A stretch of DNA of 64,000 nucleotides from Meridianimaribacter flavus (GTDB taxonomy: Bacteria; Bacteroidota; Bacteroidia; Flavobacteriales; Flavobacteriaceae): positions 62,001-126,000 of the forward strand of contig NZ_SOQZ01000001.1 in assembly GCF_004366715.1 (NCBI RefSeq), in the 5' to 3' direction. The notes under the pieces were generated by a model, which did no database searches, was not told where the DNA came from, and saw only the letters and a program-made list of their open reading frames with translations. Of this stretch, positions 51,307-59,250 are shown piece by piece. Every line of letters begins with the position of its first letter. The stretch's first letter is position 1. The translations under genes were made by a program, and so were the position numbers.

Positions 51307-51846
51307 TTATTTATCCGTTAATAGTTTTTTTAATGTATTCCAACGAGGATCAATTTCCTCTGATTGGGTTTTATTTTCTTCAGCTTTAGGGCTTAATTCT
51401 TCTAACTTTTTAAGCATTTCTGACTCTAGTGTACCATCTTCAACTCCTGGGTGAACCCTTTTTGCTGGAACTGATAATACTATTAGTTCATAGATGTATT
51501 GTGAAACATTGATTTCGTATTCGCCATGAGGAATAATAAGCACATCTAAATGCTCGTCATTATACTCTTCGCCAAACTTTACAACTAAATCAAAAGTACC
51601 TTTTACCTTTTGGTTATAAGGCTCATTTGACACATCACAATTAACGTTAACGTCTCCTTTTATTTTAAAATGTAATTCTAAAAAGGTTGTTTTTTTTTCA
51701 AAAAGCAATTCTGCTTTTACGTTAACATCATTAAACTCATCATACTCAAAATGCTCAAAGAACTTTTTATCAATTTGATAATCAAAATGATGTTTCCCTA
51801 GTTTTAATCCTACAAAAGGGATTGTATACTCTTTTAACAACTTCAT
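51307..51846 (-). CDS. DUF177/YceD family protein
   Basis: The YceD-like partner of L32, about 179 residues from ATG 51846 (MKLLKEYTIPFVGLKLG). A start 4 codons earlier (51858, MNVD) is possible, but a promoter box at 51869-51876 would leave a leader of only about 6 nt there. In E. coli and plants this family is linked to 23S rRNA accumulation. The LKEYTIPFVGLKLGKHHF start and the VNCDVSNEPY segment match the flavobacterial form. The C-terminus is rich in Lys and Glu (KKLEELSPKAEENK). Confidence 0.87.
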   Translation of the reverse strand: MKLLKEYTIPFVGLKLGKHHFDYQIDKKFFEHFEYDEFNDVNVKAELLFEKKTTFLELHFKIKGDVNVNCDVSNEPYNQKVKGTFDLVVKFGEEYNDEHLDVLIIPHGEYEINVSQYIYELIVLSVPAKRVHPGVEDGTLESEMLKKLEELSPKAEENKTQSEEIDPRWNTLKKLLTDK

Positions 51847-51868
51847 ATCCACATTCATTTTGAGCCTG

Positions 51869-51876
51869 CAAATATA
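51869..51876 (-). promoter_or_regulatory. Promoter -7 box of the DUF177-rpmF transcript
   Basis: The minus strand reads TATATTTG (TAnnTTTG). It favours the downstream start codon of the DUF177 gene. Confidence 0.5.
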
Positions 51877-51918
51877 TAAATTTTTTATTAAGTAGCCGAT
51901 GTTATAAACAATTTTTGT

Positions 51919-52965
51919 TTATATCTTTTTTGGCGCTTTTTTTAATGGGTTTTTTGAAAGCTCGTTATATTCAGTTCTATTCTTAAATATTTTTAATGCT
52001 GTAAAGATGGCTTCTTTAAAAGAACTTTCGTCTGCAATACCTTTTCCTGCTATTTCATAAGCTGTTCCATGATCTGGCGATGTCCTTATTTTAGTTAAGC
52101 CAGCAGTAAAGTTTACACCATTTCCAAAAGCAATAGTTTTAAACGGAATTAATCCTTGATCGTGATAGGAAGCTACCACAGCATCAAACCCTTTATAGTT
52201 GCCTGAACCAAAAAAGCTATCGGCTGAATATGGTCCAAAAACCAATTTTCCTGATGCTTTAATTTTTTGTAGTGTTGGTCCAAGCACTTTATCATCTTCA
52301 TTTCCAATAACGCCATTGTCTCCTGCGTGAGGGTTTATTGCTAAAACTGCAATTTTTGGTCTATTAATTCTGAAGTCTTTTTTAAGTGAGGTATAAACCG
52401 TATGTATTTTGTCTTCGATAAGTTGTGGCGTAATATGATTTGGCACATCTTTTACAGGAACATGATCTGTAAGCAAGCCTACTTTTAACGAATCGGTTAC
52501 CATAAACATGAGGCTTTTACCGCCTATAACTTTAGCAAGATAATCTGTGTGTCCTGGAAATTTGAACTTATCAGATTGTATATTATGTTTATTAATAGGT
52601 GCTGTAACCAAAACGTTTATTTTATCACTTTTAAGTGCAGATGCAGCAGCCTCTAAAGACCTTATAGCAAATTGTCCAATTTTTGGGTCTTCCTTACCAA
52701 ACTCAATATTGACATTATCTTTCCATGTATTAAAGACATTTACTTTACCTTCAACTATTTGGTCTAAATTATTTATACCATGAAAGTTTATACTACTATT
52801 GAAATGTTTTTTAAAAAAGGACATCACTTTTACTGAAGCAAAAACAACTGGCGTACAAAAATCAAGCATTCGAGAGTCTTCAAATGCTTTTAATGTGATT
52901 TCTGGTCCAATACCGTTTAAGTCTCCTATAGAAATTCCTACTGTAATTTTTTCTTCTTTTTTCAT
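51919..52965 (-). CDS. pdxA: 4-hydroxythreonine-4-phosphate dehydrogenase PdxA
   Basis: A 348-residue metal-dependent NAD(P) dehydrogenase of the DXP-dependent vitamin B6 pathway, acting with PdxJ. Visible segments are ISIGDLNGIGPEI at the start, the PGHTDYLA metal/substrate site and VVASYHDQGLIPFK near the active site, ending with the FTAGLTKIRTSPDHGTAYE block. It heads the minus-strand block and is divergent from ribE. Confidence 0.94.
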   Translation of the reverse strand: MKKEEKITVGISIGDLNGIGPEITLKAFEDSRMLDFCTPVVFASVKVMSFFKKHFNSSINFHGINNLDQIVEGKVNVFNTWKDNVNIEFGKEDPKIGQFAIRSLEAAASALKSDKINVLVTAPINKHNIQSDKFKFPGHTDYLAKVIGGKSLMFMVTDSLKVGLLTDHVPVKDVPNHITPQLIEDKIHTVYTSLKKDFRINRPKIAVLAINPHAGDNGVIGNEDDKVLGPTLQKIKASGKLVFGPYSADSFFGSGNYKGFDAVVASYHDQGLIPFKTIAFGNGVNFTAGLTKIRTSPDHGTAYEIAGKGIADESSFKEAIFTALKIFKNRTEYNELSKNPLKKAPKKI

Positions 52966-52999
52966 TAAAATACTTTCTTAGTGTGTATTTTTACAGTTA

Positions 53000-53007
53000 C
53001 AAATTTA
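53000..53007 (-). promoter_or_regulatory. Promoter -7 box of pdxA
   Basis: The minus strand reads TAAATTTG (TAnnTTTG); the predicted leader is about 30 nt. It overlaps the ribE promoter region. Confidence 0.45.
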
Positions 53008-53024
53008 ACCATTTATTCGACATT

Positions 53025-53618
53025 ATGTTTACAGGAATTATTGAAGAAATAGGTACCGTTACCAAGTTAAGCCATGAAGATGAAAACCTAGTTCTTACAG
53101 TAAAAAGTAATATTTCATCTGAACTTAAAATAGACCAAAGTGTATCTCATAACGGAATATGCTTAACCGTAACAAGCATTGGCAATAATGAACATACTGT
53201 TGTTGCTATAAGAGAAACATTAGCAAAAACTAATCTTGGTGGTTTAAAATTAAACGAAGGTGTTAACCTTGAAAGAGCAATGAAACTTGGTGATAGACTA
53301 GATGGTCATATTGTTCAGGGTCATGTTGACCAAACAGCAGTTTGTACTTTTAAAGAATCGCAAAACGGAAGCTGGTTATTTTCTTTTAAGTATGACGATT
53401 CACTTAACAACATTACAATAGAAAAAGGTTCTATTACTGTTAATGGCGTTAGTTTAACGGTTGTAAACTCTAAAAAAAATGAATTTAGTGTTGCAATTAT
53501 TCCTTACACTTATGAACATACAACTTTCAAACAAATAGAGGTTGGTGATACAGTAAACTTAGAGTTTGATGTTTTAGGCAAATATATAACTAGGCTTCAC
53601 GAGTTAAAGCAAGAGTAA
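53025..53618 (+). CDS. ribE: Riboflavin synthase alpha chain
   Basis: A 197-residue protein of two lumazine-binding repeats, which dismutates two lumazines to riboflavin. Repeat 1 starts MFTGIIEEIGTV and has SHNGICLTV; repeat 2 has GSITVNGVSLTVV. I start at the ATG 53025 (MFTGI), the universal start of the family; a frame 14 codons longer is unlikely. The leader is under 60 bp, too short for an FMN riboswitch. Converges exactly on the PID-CTERM gene. Confidence 0.94.
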   Translation: MFTGIIEEIGTVTKLSHEDENLVLTVKSNISSELKIDQSVSHNGICLTVTSIGNNEHTVVAIRETLAKTNLGGLKLNEGVNLERAMKLGDRLDGHIVQGHVDQTAVCTFKESQNGSWLFSFKYDDSLNNITIEKGSITVNGVSLTVVNSKKNEFSVAIIPYTYEHTTFKQIEVGDTVNLEFDVLGKYITRLHELKQE

Positions 53619-53810
53619 TTACTTTATTTTCTTTTTTATTCCATAAAATAAACCTATAGCTACCAGAAAAGCAATACCACCATCAATAGGAAGTCCTGGA
53701 GGAGGTGGAGGGATTGGAGGAGGAGGTGTTCCATCTACTTGAGCGTTGCATACAAAACTTATTAATACAAATAAGATTGAGGCTAAAATTTTCCTGTTTT
53801 GTATTCCCAT
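53619..53810 (-). CDS. PID-CTERM sorting-domain mini-protein (63 aa)
   Basis: The protein has a signal peptide (to about CNAQ, residue 24), a proline-rich stretch (GTPPPPIPPPPPG), then LPIDGGIAFLVAIGLFYG and a basic end (KKKIK). That last part matches the flavobacterial PID-CTERM sorting domain (Pro-Ile-Asp, hydrophobic helix, basic tail). There is almost no mature domain between the two signals. The role is unknown; it may be a substrate or a signal for the sorting enzyme. It shares its 3' end with ribE with no spacer. Confidence 0.75.
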   Translation of the reverse strand: MGIQNRKILASILFVLISFVCNAQVDGTPPPPIPPPPPGLPIDGGIAFLVAIGLFYGIKKKIK

Positions 53811-54429
53811 TTTTTACTTTTAATGTATAAAAAGTAAGTTATTAACCCTTATTTTAAAAGTAATGATTTATAAAACTATAGTGTCAACAAAATTTTTAAT
53901 CGCTTCTAAATAAAAGTATTCAAACTTGAACACATATACTGTTATTATTAACAGCATATTTTAATTTAAGTTGTAAATGTATAAAAAAAAGCGAGTTAAC
54001 AAAATAAAATCCCAACAAACATTCTTTAAAATGCAAAAATCATCGACGAAATGCATCGCCAAAAGATATATTTTTCACTTACTTTAATAGCACTCAAATA
54101 TAATATAATTAACTTATTTTAAAACAAAATCTAAGTTTAAAACTTCATTAACTTATTGTTATTTGGAGCTTTATCAATAATTTTTAATATATACGTATTT
54201 TTTTTAAAAGCAGTTTTATTATTTGCAATCTTAACAGAAAACAATATTTTTTGTAAGAAAAAGACTTCAATTTTCCACAAACTACATTTTTCACATGACA
54301 ACATGTGTTTTTAAACTTAATTTATAGACATTTTTAAATATCATTTTATTAGAAACTACTACTAAAAATTCTCATTCTTGATATTTTAATCTAAATTTCA
54401 CGATAATTAAATTTAATACAAATCAGTAC
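53811..54429. other. AT-rich intergenic region (619 bp) without a clear gene
   Basis: Very AT-rich, with frequent A and T tracts. The only structure I see is a perfect palindrome CTGTTA-TTAT-TAACAG (53939-53954), which could be an operator. A possible 18-codon frame at 54031 has no features of a gene. It lies upstream of the symporter gene and may hold its distant control region. Confidence 0.4.
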
Positions 54430-56256
54430 ATGATAAATTTAAGCACAATAGATTACGTTTTTATTTTTGGGTTTTTCGCAATTACCTTGGGTATTGGCTT
54501 TATGGTATCAAAAAAATCAGGTCAAAATCCAGCTGAATATTTTCTTTCAGGACGTACAATGCCTTGGTGGTTACTTGGTGTTTCAATGGTAGCGACTACA
54601 TTTTCAACAGATACTCCCAACCTTGTTACTGATATTGTTAGAACTAATGGCGTGTCTGGAAACTGGGTTTGGTGGGCATTTTTAATTACTGGCTTATTAA
54701 CTGTTTTTGTGTATGCTAAATTATGGCGAAAATCAGGAGTATCAACAGATATTGAGTTTTACGAATTTAGATATGGTGGCAAACCTGCAAGGTTTTTACG
54801 CTCTTTTAGAGCTATTTATCTTGGTGTTATTTTTAACATTCTTGCCATGGCAGCGGTTACATTGGCTGCTATAAAAATAGGGCAAGTTATGCTTGGGCTT
54901 ACTGCATTACAAACTGTAGGTATTGCTGGTGCTGTAACAGTTATTTTTAGTGCTGTTGGTGGATTTAAAGGCGTGGTTTACACCGATTTCATCTTGTTTT
55001 TTGTAGCAATGTGTGGCGGAATTGGTGCCGCGTACTACTGTGTAAACTTGCCTGAAATAGGTGGTTTAAGCGCACTTATTGAGAACGAAACTGTAGCCTC
55101 TAAACTAAATATTTTACCTGATTTCAATAATAAAGAAGCGCTTATTACGCTTTTAATTATTCCAATAGCTGTACAATGGTGGAGCGCTTGGTATCCTGGA
55201 GCTGAACCTGGTGGTGGTGGTTATATTGCGCAACGAATGTTGGCTGCCAAAAACGAAAACCATGCTATTGGTGCAACGTTTTTCTTTAACATACTTCATT
55301 ATGCATTACGTCCTTGGCCTTGGATAATTGTAGCGCTTTGCTCAATAGTTATTTATCCTGATTTAATAAGCCTTAAAGATGCCTTTCCTAATATTACTGA
55401 TGATAAATTAGGTCATGATATTGCATATTCTGCAATGTTAACCAAATTACCTAGTGGACTTTTAGGCGTTGTACTTACCTCGTTAATTGCAGCTTATATG
55501 TCAACTATTTCTACGCATCTTAATTGGGGTTCATCTTATATCGTTAATGATTTTTATGTGCAACGTGTTAACAAAAATGCTTCTCAAAAAGAATTGGTAA
55601 ATGTTGGAAGAATATCAACAGTTATTCTAATGGCTGTTTCTGCTATACTTGCTTTGTTGCTTAACAATGCGCTTCAGTTATTCAATATTATACTAATGTT
55701 TGGTGCTGGTACAGGATTAATCTTTATACTGCGTTGGTTTTGGTGGCGCATTAATGCCTGGAGTGAAATTTCGGCAATGTTTGTTTCTGGGATTATTTCT
55801 TTGCTGCTGAATTCAAAATCAATTGCACTTTCTGCTTGGTTATTTGGCAATGAAAATACTATTGGCTTAATGCCTAGTTGGATGACTTATCCTTTTATTG
55901 TTATAGTAACAACAGGAGTTTGGTTGCTGGTTACTTTTTTAACTAAGCCTGAAAAAGAAGACACTCTGTTTTCATTTTACAAAAAAATACAACCTGGTGG
56001 TCCAGGTTGGAAACACACTGTCAAAAAAGCACAAGACCATGGTGTTGACCTCAACCTTAACAAACAAGAATGGAATGTGCCTTCAGGAGTTTTAGCAACA
56101 ATTGTTGGATGTGTTACAATATATAGCGTATTGTTTGCAACAGGTTATTGGATTTATGGACAATACACAAAAGCTACTATTTTAACTTTTGTTGCGATTG
56201 CATCTGCTTTTGCCTTAAAACATCTTTGGAAGAAGATAAAGGCTGTGGTTTTTTAA
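54430..56256 (+). CDS. Sodium:solute symporter family protein
   Basis: A 608-residue inner-membrane transporter with about fourteen hydrophobic helices. The family start (DYVFIFGFFAITLGIGFMV) and the GRTMPWWLLGVSMVATTFSTDTP segment near the Na+ site are clear. The C-terminal half holds a cytoplasmic loop with KPEKEDTLFSFYKKIQPGGPGW. Substrate unknown: related flavobacterial proteins carry sugars, organic acids or sialic acid. Long AT-rich upstream region. Converges exactly on the TPR gene. Confidence 0.88.
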   Translation: MINLSTIDYVFIFGFFAITLGIGFMVSKKSGQNPAEYFLSGRTMPWWLLGVSMVATTFSTDTPNLVTDIVRTNGVSGNWVWWAFLITGLLTVFVYAKLWRKSGVSTDIEFYEFRYGGKPARFLRSFRAIYLGVIFNILAMAAVTLAAIKIGQVMLGLTALQTVGIAGAVTVIFSAVGGFKGVVYTDFILFFVAMCGGIGAAYYCVNLPEIGGLSALIENETVASKLNILPDFNNKEALITLLIIPIAVQWWSAWYPGAEPGGGGYIAQRMLAAKNENHAIGATFFFNILHYALRPWPWIIVALCSIVIYPDLISLKDAFPNITDDKLGHDIAYSAMLTKLPSGLLGVVLTSLIAAYMSTISTHLNWGSSYIVNDFYVQRVNKNASQKELVNVGRISTVILMAVSAILALLLNNALQLFNIILMFGAGTGLIFILRWFWWRINAWSEISAMFVSGIISLLLNSKSIALSAWLFGNENTIGLMPSWMTYPFIVIVTTGVWLLVTFLTKPEKEDTLFSFYKKIQPGGPGWKHTVKKAQDHGVDLNLNKQEWNVPSGVLATIVGCVTIYSVLFATGYWIYGQYTKATILTFVAIASAFALKHLWKKIKAVVF

Positions 56257-58227
56257 CTATTCTAGGTTGATACCAAAAGCTTTAAAAGCTAATAACTGTC
56301 CTGGAGTTTCAATAGATTTTAACTCTAAACTACCTTCAAACTTTGTGTCGTTATCAATTAAGACTTCATAATCAACTGTAGGTTCGTTGTCTTTTTCTGT
56401 AATATTAATTTTTAAAGTAGGCCAACTTAAATCATTTTCAACCCATTCAATATTGCTGTCTTTAAGCTCCTCAACTATAGCCTCCTGTTCTGGTGTTAAA
56501 CTTATATTAACTATGTTTAGGTTGAACTTCATTTCAATCTCCGAATAAGGCACTAATTGAGGAAAATTCATGTAAAACGCTAACAAATGCTCATTCGCGA
56601 AGGCTGTATTATCCTTTTCAAGATAGGCTTTACTTAATGCTTCATGTACTCTAGCTATCAGTAATTTTTCATTAGTAGCATTAAGGTGCTCGTCTTTTAA
56701 AACGCCTTCAAGTTTTTCAATCGCTAAGTCATATTCTCCATCTTCTAAATGAAATTGTCCTATAAAATAATTGAAGTATTTGTGCACGTTTTCACGCTCG
56801 TCTTCTTGTAATTTTTTCTCAAATATATTGATGAAGTACTCAGGATTAAAATACTTTATGAGCTCCCAAATCTCATCAAAAAACAAATTGTTTTCCGAAG
56901 CAAATAAATTGTAATACCCTATAAATCGTTCAGGATCTGCAGATAATTCACTGGTTAACAACAAGTGCGCATTTTCTTGTTTAAAGTGATGTTTTGAAAT
57001 CTCGTACAGCGTTTTAGGTTTATACCAATAACCTTTGTCTCTAAACTTTAGCTCTTTTATAGACTTTTTATGGTACAAATATTTAAATAAAAGCGTGTTG
57101 CGATTATACGACACTTCTCCCCAAGTACTGTTAACGTGTATTTCTTTAAAGTTTGCTGCTTTATCACGAAATTCTTTAGACTTTTTTAAATCTCCTGAAT
57201 AATAATAAGCTCTACTTAATGCAATATTATTCCACCCAAAACCAGGAGATGGACCAAGATATTTAATAGACCTATCAATAATTATTTTTGCTGCTGATAA
57301 ATCGTTTTTAAAAATCTTAACCGCAGATTGCATATAGTCAAACTCTTTTACGCTTTTCTCTTCGTAGTTATCATTTTTACGTGCTTTTTCATAGCTTTCT
57401 TCGGCTTCGTCATACTTTGCTTGTATAAACTGAAGATTACCATAGTTGTTATACGACAACCTATCGTATCTTTCTAATTGTTTGCTAAAATATTCAGCAG
57501 AATCTGTTTTAAGTTGGTGGGAGTAAATAATGTTTTTATAGTGATAGTAACTTAGCAACGCTCCATTCCCATAATCTGGCCAATAAGTATTTATAAACCA
57601 TTGGTTGTTTTTGTCACTGTCTTTAATAGAATCGGCATATTTAGAGGCTAGTTGAAGATTTTCTTCAATTGTAGATTTTAAAAACGGATACTTTTCTGGA
57701 CTGTACATCCTGTTACGCAAGTAAATCCATGAAATATTACTATACGGATTAATACCGAAATTGAATACAAAGTCGCGTTTTTGAAGTCGTTTAACCGCCT
57801 TAATCGCTTCTCCAGGTTTATCTATATATTCATAACTTTTTGACAGGTAATAGATGAGAATTGCATATTTTCTTTGGTATTGATAACGATCAATATATGT
57901 TCTAATATCGGTAGTTCGTCTTAGTTCTCTATAAAAATCTTTTTCAAGCAGCTCAACAGCTTTTACAAGCGACTTTATTGCCGACTCATATCCTCTTTTA
58001 TCCGAAGCTCTGTCGTACCTGTAATTTGCTTCAAAAAAATGACCAACATAGTACGTACTATCTAACTGAATCATTTTTTGTGAAAGCTCATAGGCTTTAC
58101 GACCACTATAACTTCCTCTAAACTCTCGTTCCAATCGGTCAATTTCAATGCGTTGCGCAAAGAGCGTCATTAACCCCAAAAAGAAGCAAATAAAAGTTAA
58201 GCGTATTTTAGTGCTTGTACTATTCAC
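56257..58227 (-). CDS. TPR-repeat exported protein
   Basis: A 656-residue protein with a signal peptide (near LMTLFAQ) and repeated helical pairs of TPR type, for example around YNNYGNLQFIQAKYDEAEESYEKA and EDGEYDLAIEKLEGVLKDEH. No enzyme motif is seen. The last gene of the DUF58-transglutaminase-MoxR operon, 3 bp after moxR; start codon GTG. It probably scaffolds or senses envelope stress together with its operon partners, which is inference. Confidence 0.78.
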   Translation of the reverse strand: MNSTSTKIRLTFICFFLGLMTLFAQRIEIDRLEREFRGSYSGRKAYELSQKMIQLDSTYYVGHFFEANYRYDRASDKRGYESAIKSLVKAVELLEKDFYRELRRTTDIRTYIDRYQYQRKYAILIYYLSKSYEYIDKPGEAIKAVKRLQKRDFVFNFGINPYSNISWIYLRNRMYSPEKYPFLKSTIEENLQLASKYADSIKDSDKNNQWFINTYWPDYGNGALLSYYHYKNIIYSHQLKTDSAEYFSKQLERYDRLSYNNYGNLQFIQAKYDEAEESYEKARKNDNYEEKSVKEFDYMQSAVKIFKNDLSAAKIIIDRSIKYLGPSPGFGWNNIALSRAYYYSGDLKKSKEFRDKAANFKEIHVNSTWGEVSYNRNTLLFKYLYHKKSIKELKFRDKGYWYKPKTLYEISKHHFKQENAHLLLTSELSADPERFIGYYNLFASENNLFFDEIWELIKYFNPEYFINIFEKKLQEDERENVHKYFNYFIGQFHLEDGEYDLAIEKLEGVLKDEHLNATNEKLLIARVHEALSKAYLEKDNTAFANEHLLAFYMNFPQLVPYSEIEMKFNLNIVNISLTPEQEAIVEELKDSNIEWVENDLSWPTLKINITEKDNEPTVDYEVLIDNDTKFEGSLELKSIETPGQLLAFKAFGINLE

Positions 58228-58230
58228 AAA

Positions 58231-59241
58231 TTACTTTTTTAAATTAAGTCTTGACAAACGCGAAATTTCAGTTTTTACTATACTGTCAATAGCACTACCT
58301 TCAGCACTAAGGTTTTTAAATAATAATCTATGCTGAAGTACTGGTTTTACCAAAGCTGCCAAATCATCTTCAATTACATAGTTTCGTTTATGAATTACAG
58401 CATAAGCTCTCAAACATTTTAAAAGAATAATTCCAGATCTAACTGATGCGCCTAAAATAATTCCTGAATGTTCTCTCGTTCCTCTAACAATGTTATTTAT
58501 GCTCTTAATAATTTCGTCGTCAACATGAACTTCTTCTGCTTTACTGCGAAGTGCTAAAATATCTTTCATATTCAACACTGCTTCAACAGTATCTTGCGAT
58601 CGCTGTATTTCTAATTGTTTTTTATAGATTTCTAACTCTATGTCTTCACTTACATACCCAAAACTAATCTTCATAAAAAAACGGTCCAATTGCGCATTTG
58701 GTAAAGGATAGGTTCCTTCCATTTCAATTGGGTTTTGTGTAGCTATTACAAAAAACAGGTCTTCGAGCTTATAAGTTTGATCTCCAATAGAAATTTGATT
58801 TTCTGCCATACACTCTAATAAAGCCGACTGTACTTTTGGTGATGCTCGGTTAATTTCGTCTGCTAATAAAATATTACAGAATAAAGGTCCTTTTTTGAAA
58901 ATGAAGTCTTTGTTACTTTCATCGTATAAATGCGACCCTATCAAGTCCATTGGTAACAAATCTGGAGTAAACTGAATACGTTTAAAATCGGAGTGTGCTT
59001 GCTCACCAGACAACGAATGTGCTAAGGTTTTTGCCATAACCGTTTTACCAGAACCTGGATTATCTTCTAACAAAATATGCCCTTTAGCAATAAGACAAGT
59101 GATAATTTGAATAATCTGCTCTCTATGTCCTTTTACAACCTTTCCAATGTTTTCAATTAATACATCTATATTTTTTCTAGAAGTATCTTCAGCAATGGTT
59201 TGTGTGTGGTTTGGGCTTGTATGTTCTAGGTCTTGACTCAT
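58231..59241 (-). CDS. MoxR family AAA+ ATPase
   Basis: A 336-residue AAA+ protein. Walker A is EDNPGSGKTVMAKT (about residues 59-72), Walker B ILLADEINRASPKVQSAL, sensor 1 FVIATQNPIEMEG and the Arg finger region PNAQLDRFFMKI. MoxR proteins act as chaperones that activate partner proteins, often with von Willebrand or DUF58 proteins. It is third in the operon, 9 bp after the transglutaminase gene. Confidence 0.93.
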   Translation of the reverse strand: MSQDLEHTSPNHTQTIAEDTSRKNIDVLIENIGKVVKGHREQIIQIITCLIAKGHILLEDNPGSGKTVMAKTLAHSLSGEQAHSDFKRIQFTPDLLPMDLIGSHLYDESNKDFIFKKGPLFCNILLADEINRASPKVQSALLECMAENQISIGDQTYKLEDLFFVIATQNPIEMEGTYPLPNAQLDRFFMKISFGYVSEDIELEIYKKQLEIQRSQDTVEAVLNMKDILALRSKAEEVHVDDEIIKSINNIVRGTREHSGIILGASVRSGIILLKCLRAYAVIHKRNYVIEDDLAALVKPVLQHRLLFKNLSAEGSAIDSIVKTEISRLSRLNLKK

Positions 59242-59250
59242 AATAATACA

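Noticed and set aside
52966-53024. FMN riboswitch before ribE
   Set aside because: The leader is under 60 bp and has none of the conserved RFN elements.
54031-54087. An 18-codon ATG frame in the AT-rich gap
   Set aside because: No promoter, no membrane or signal features; too short to support.
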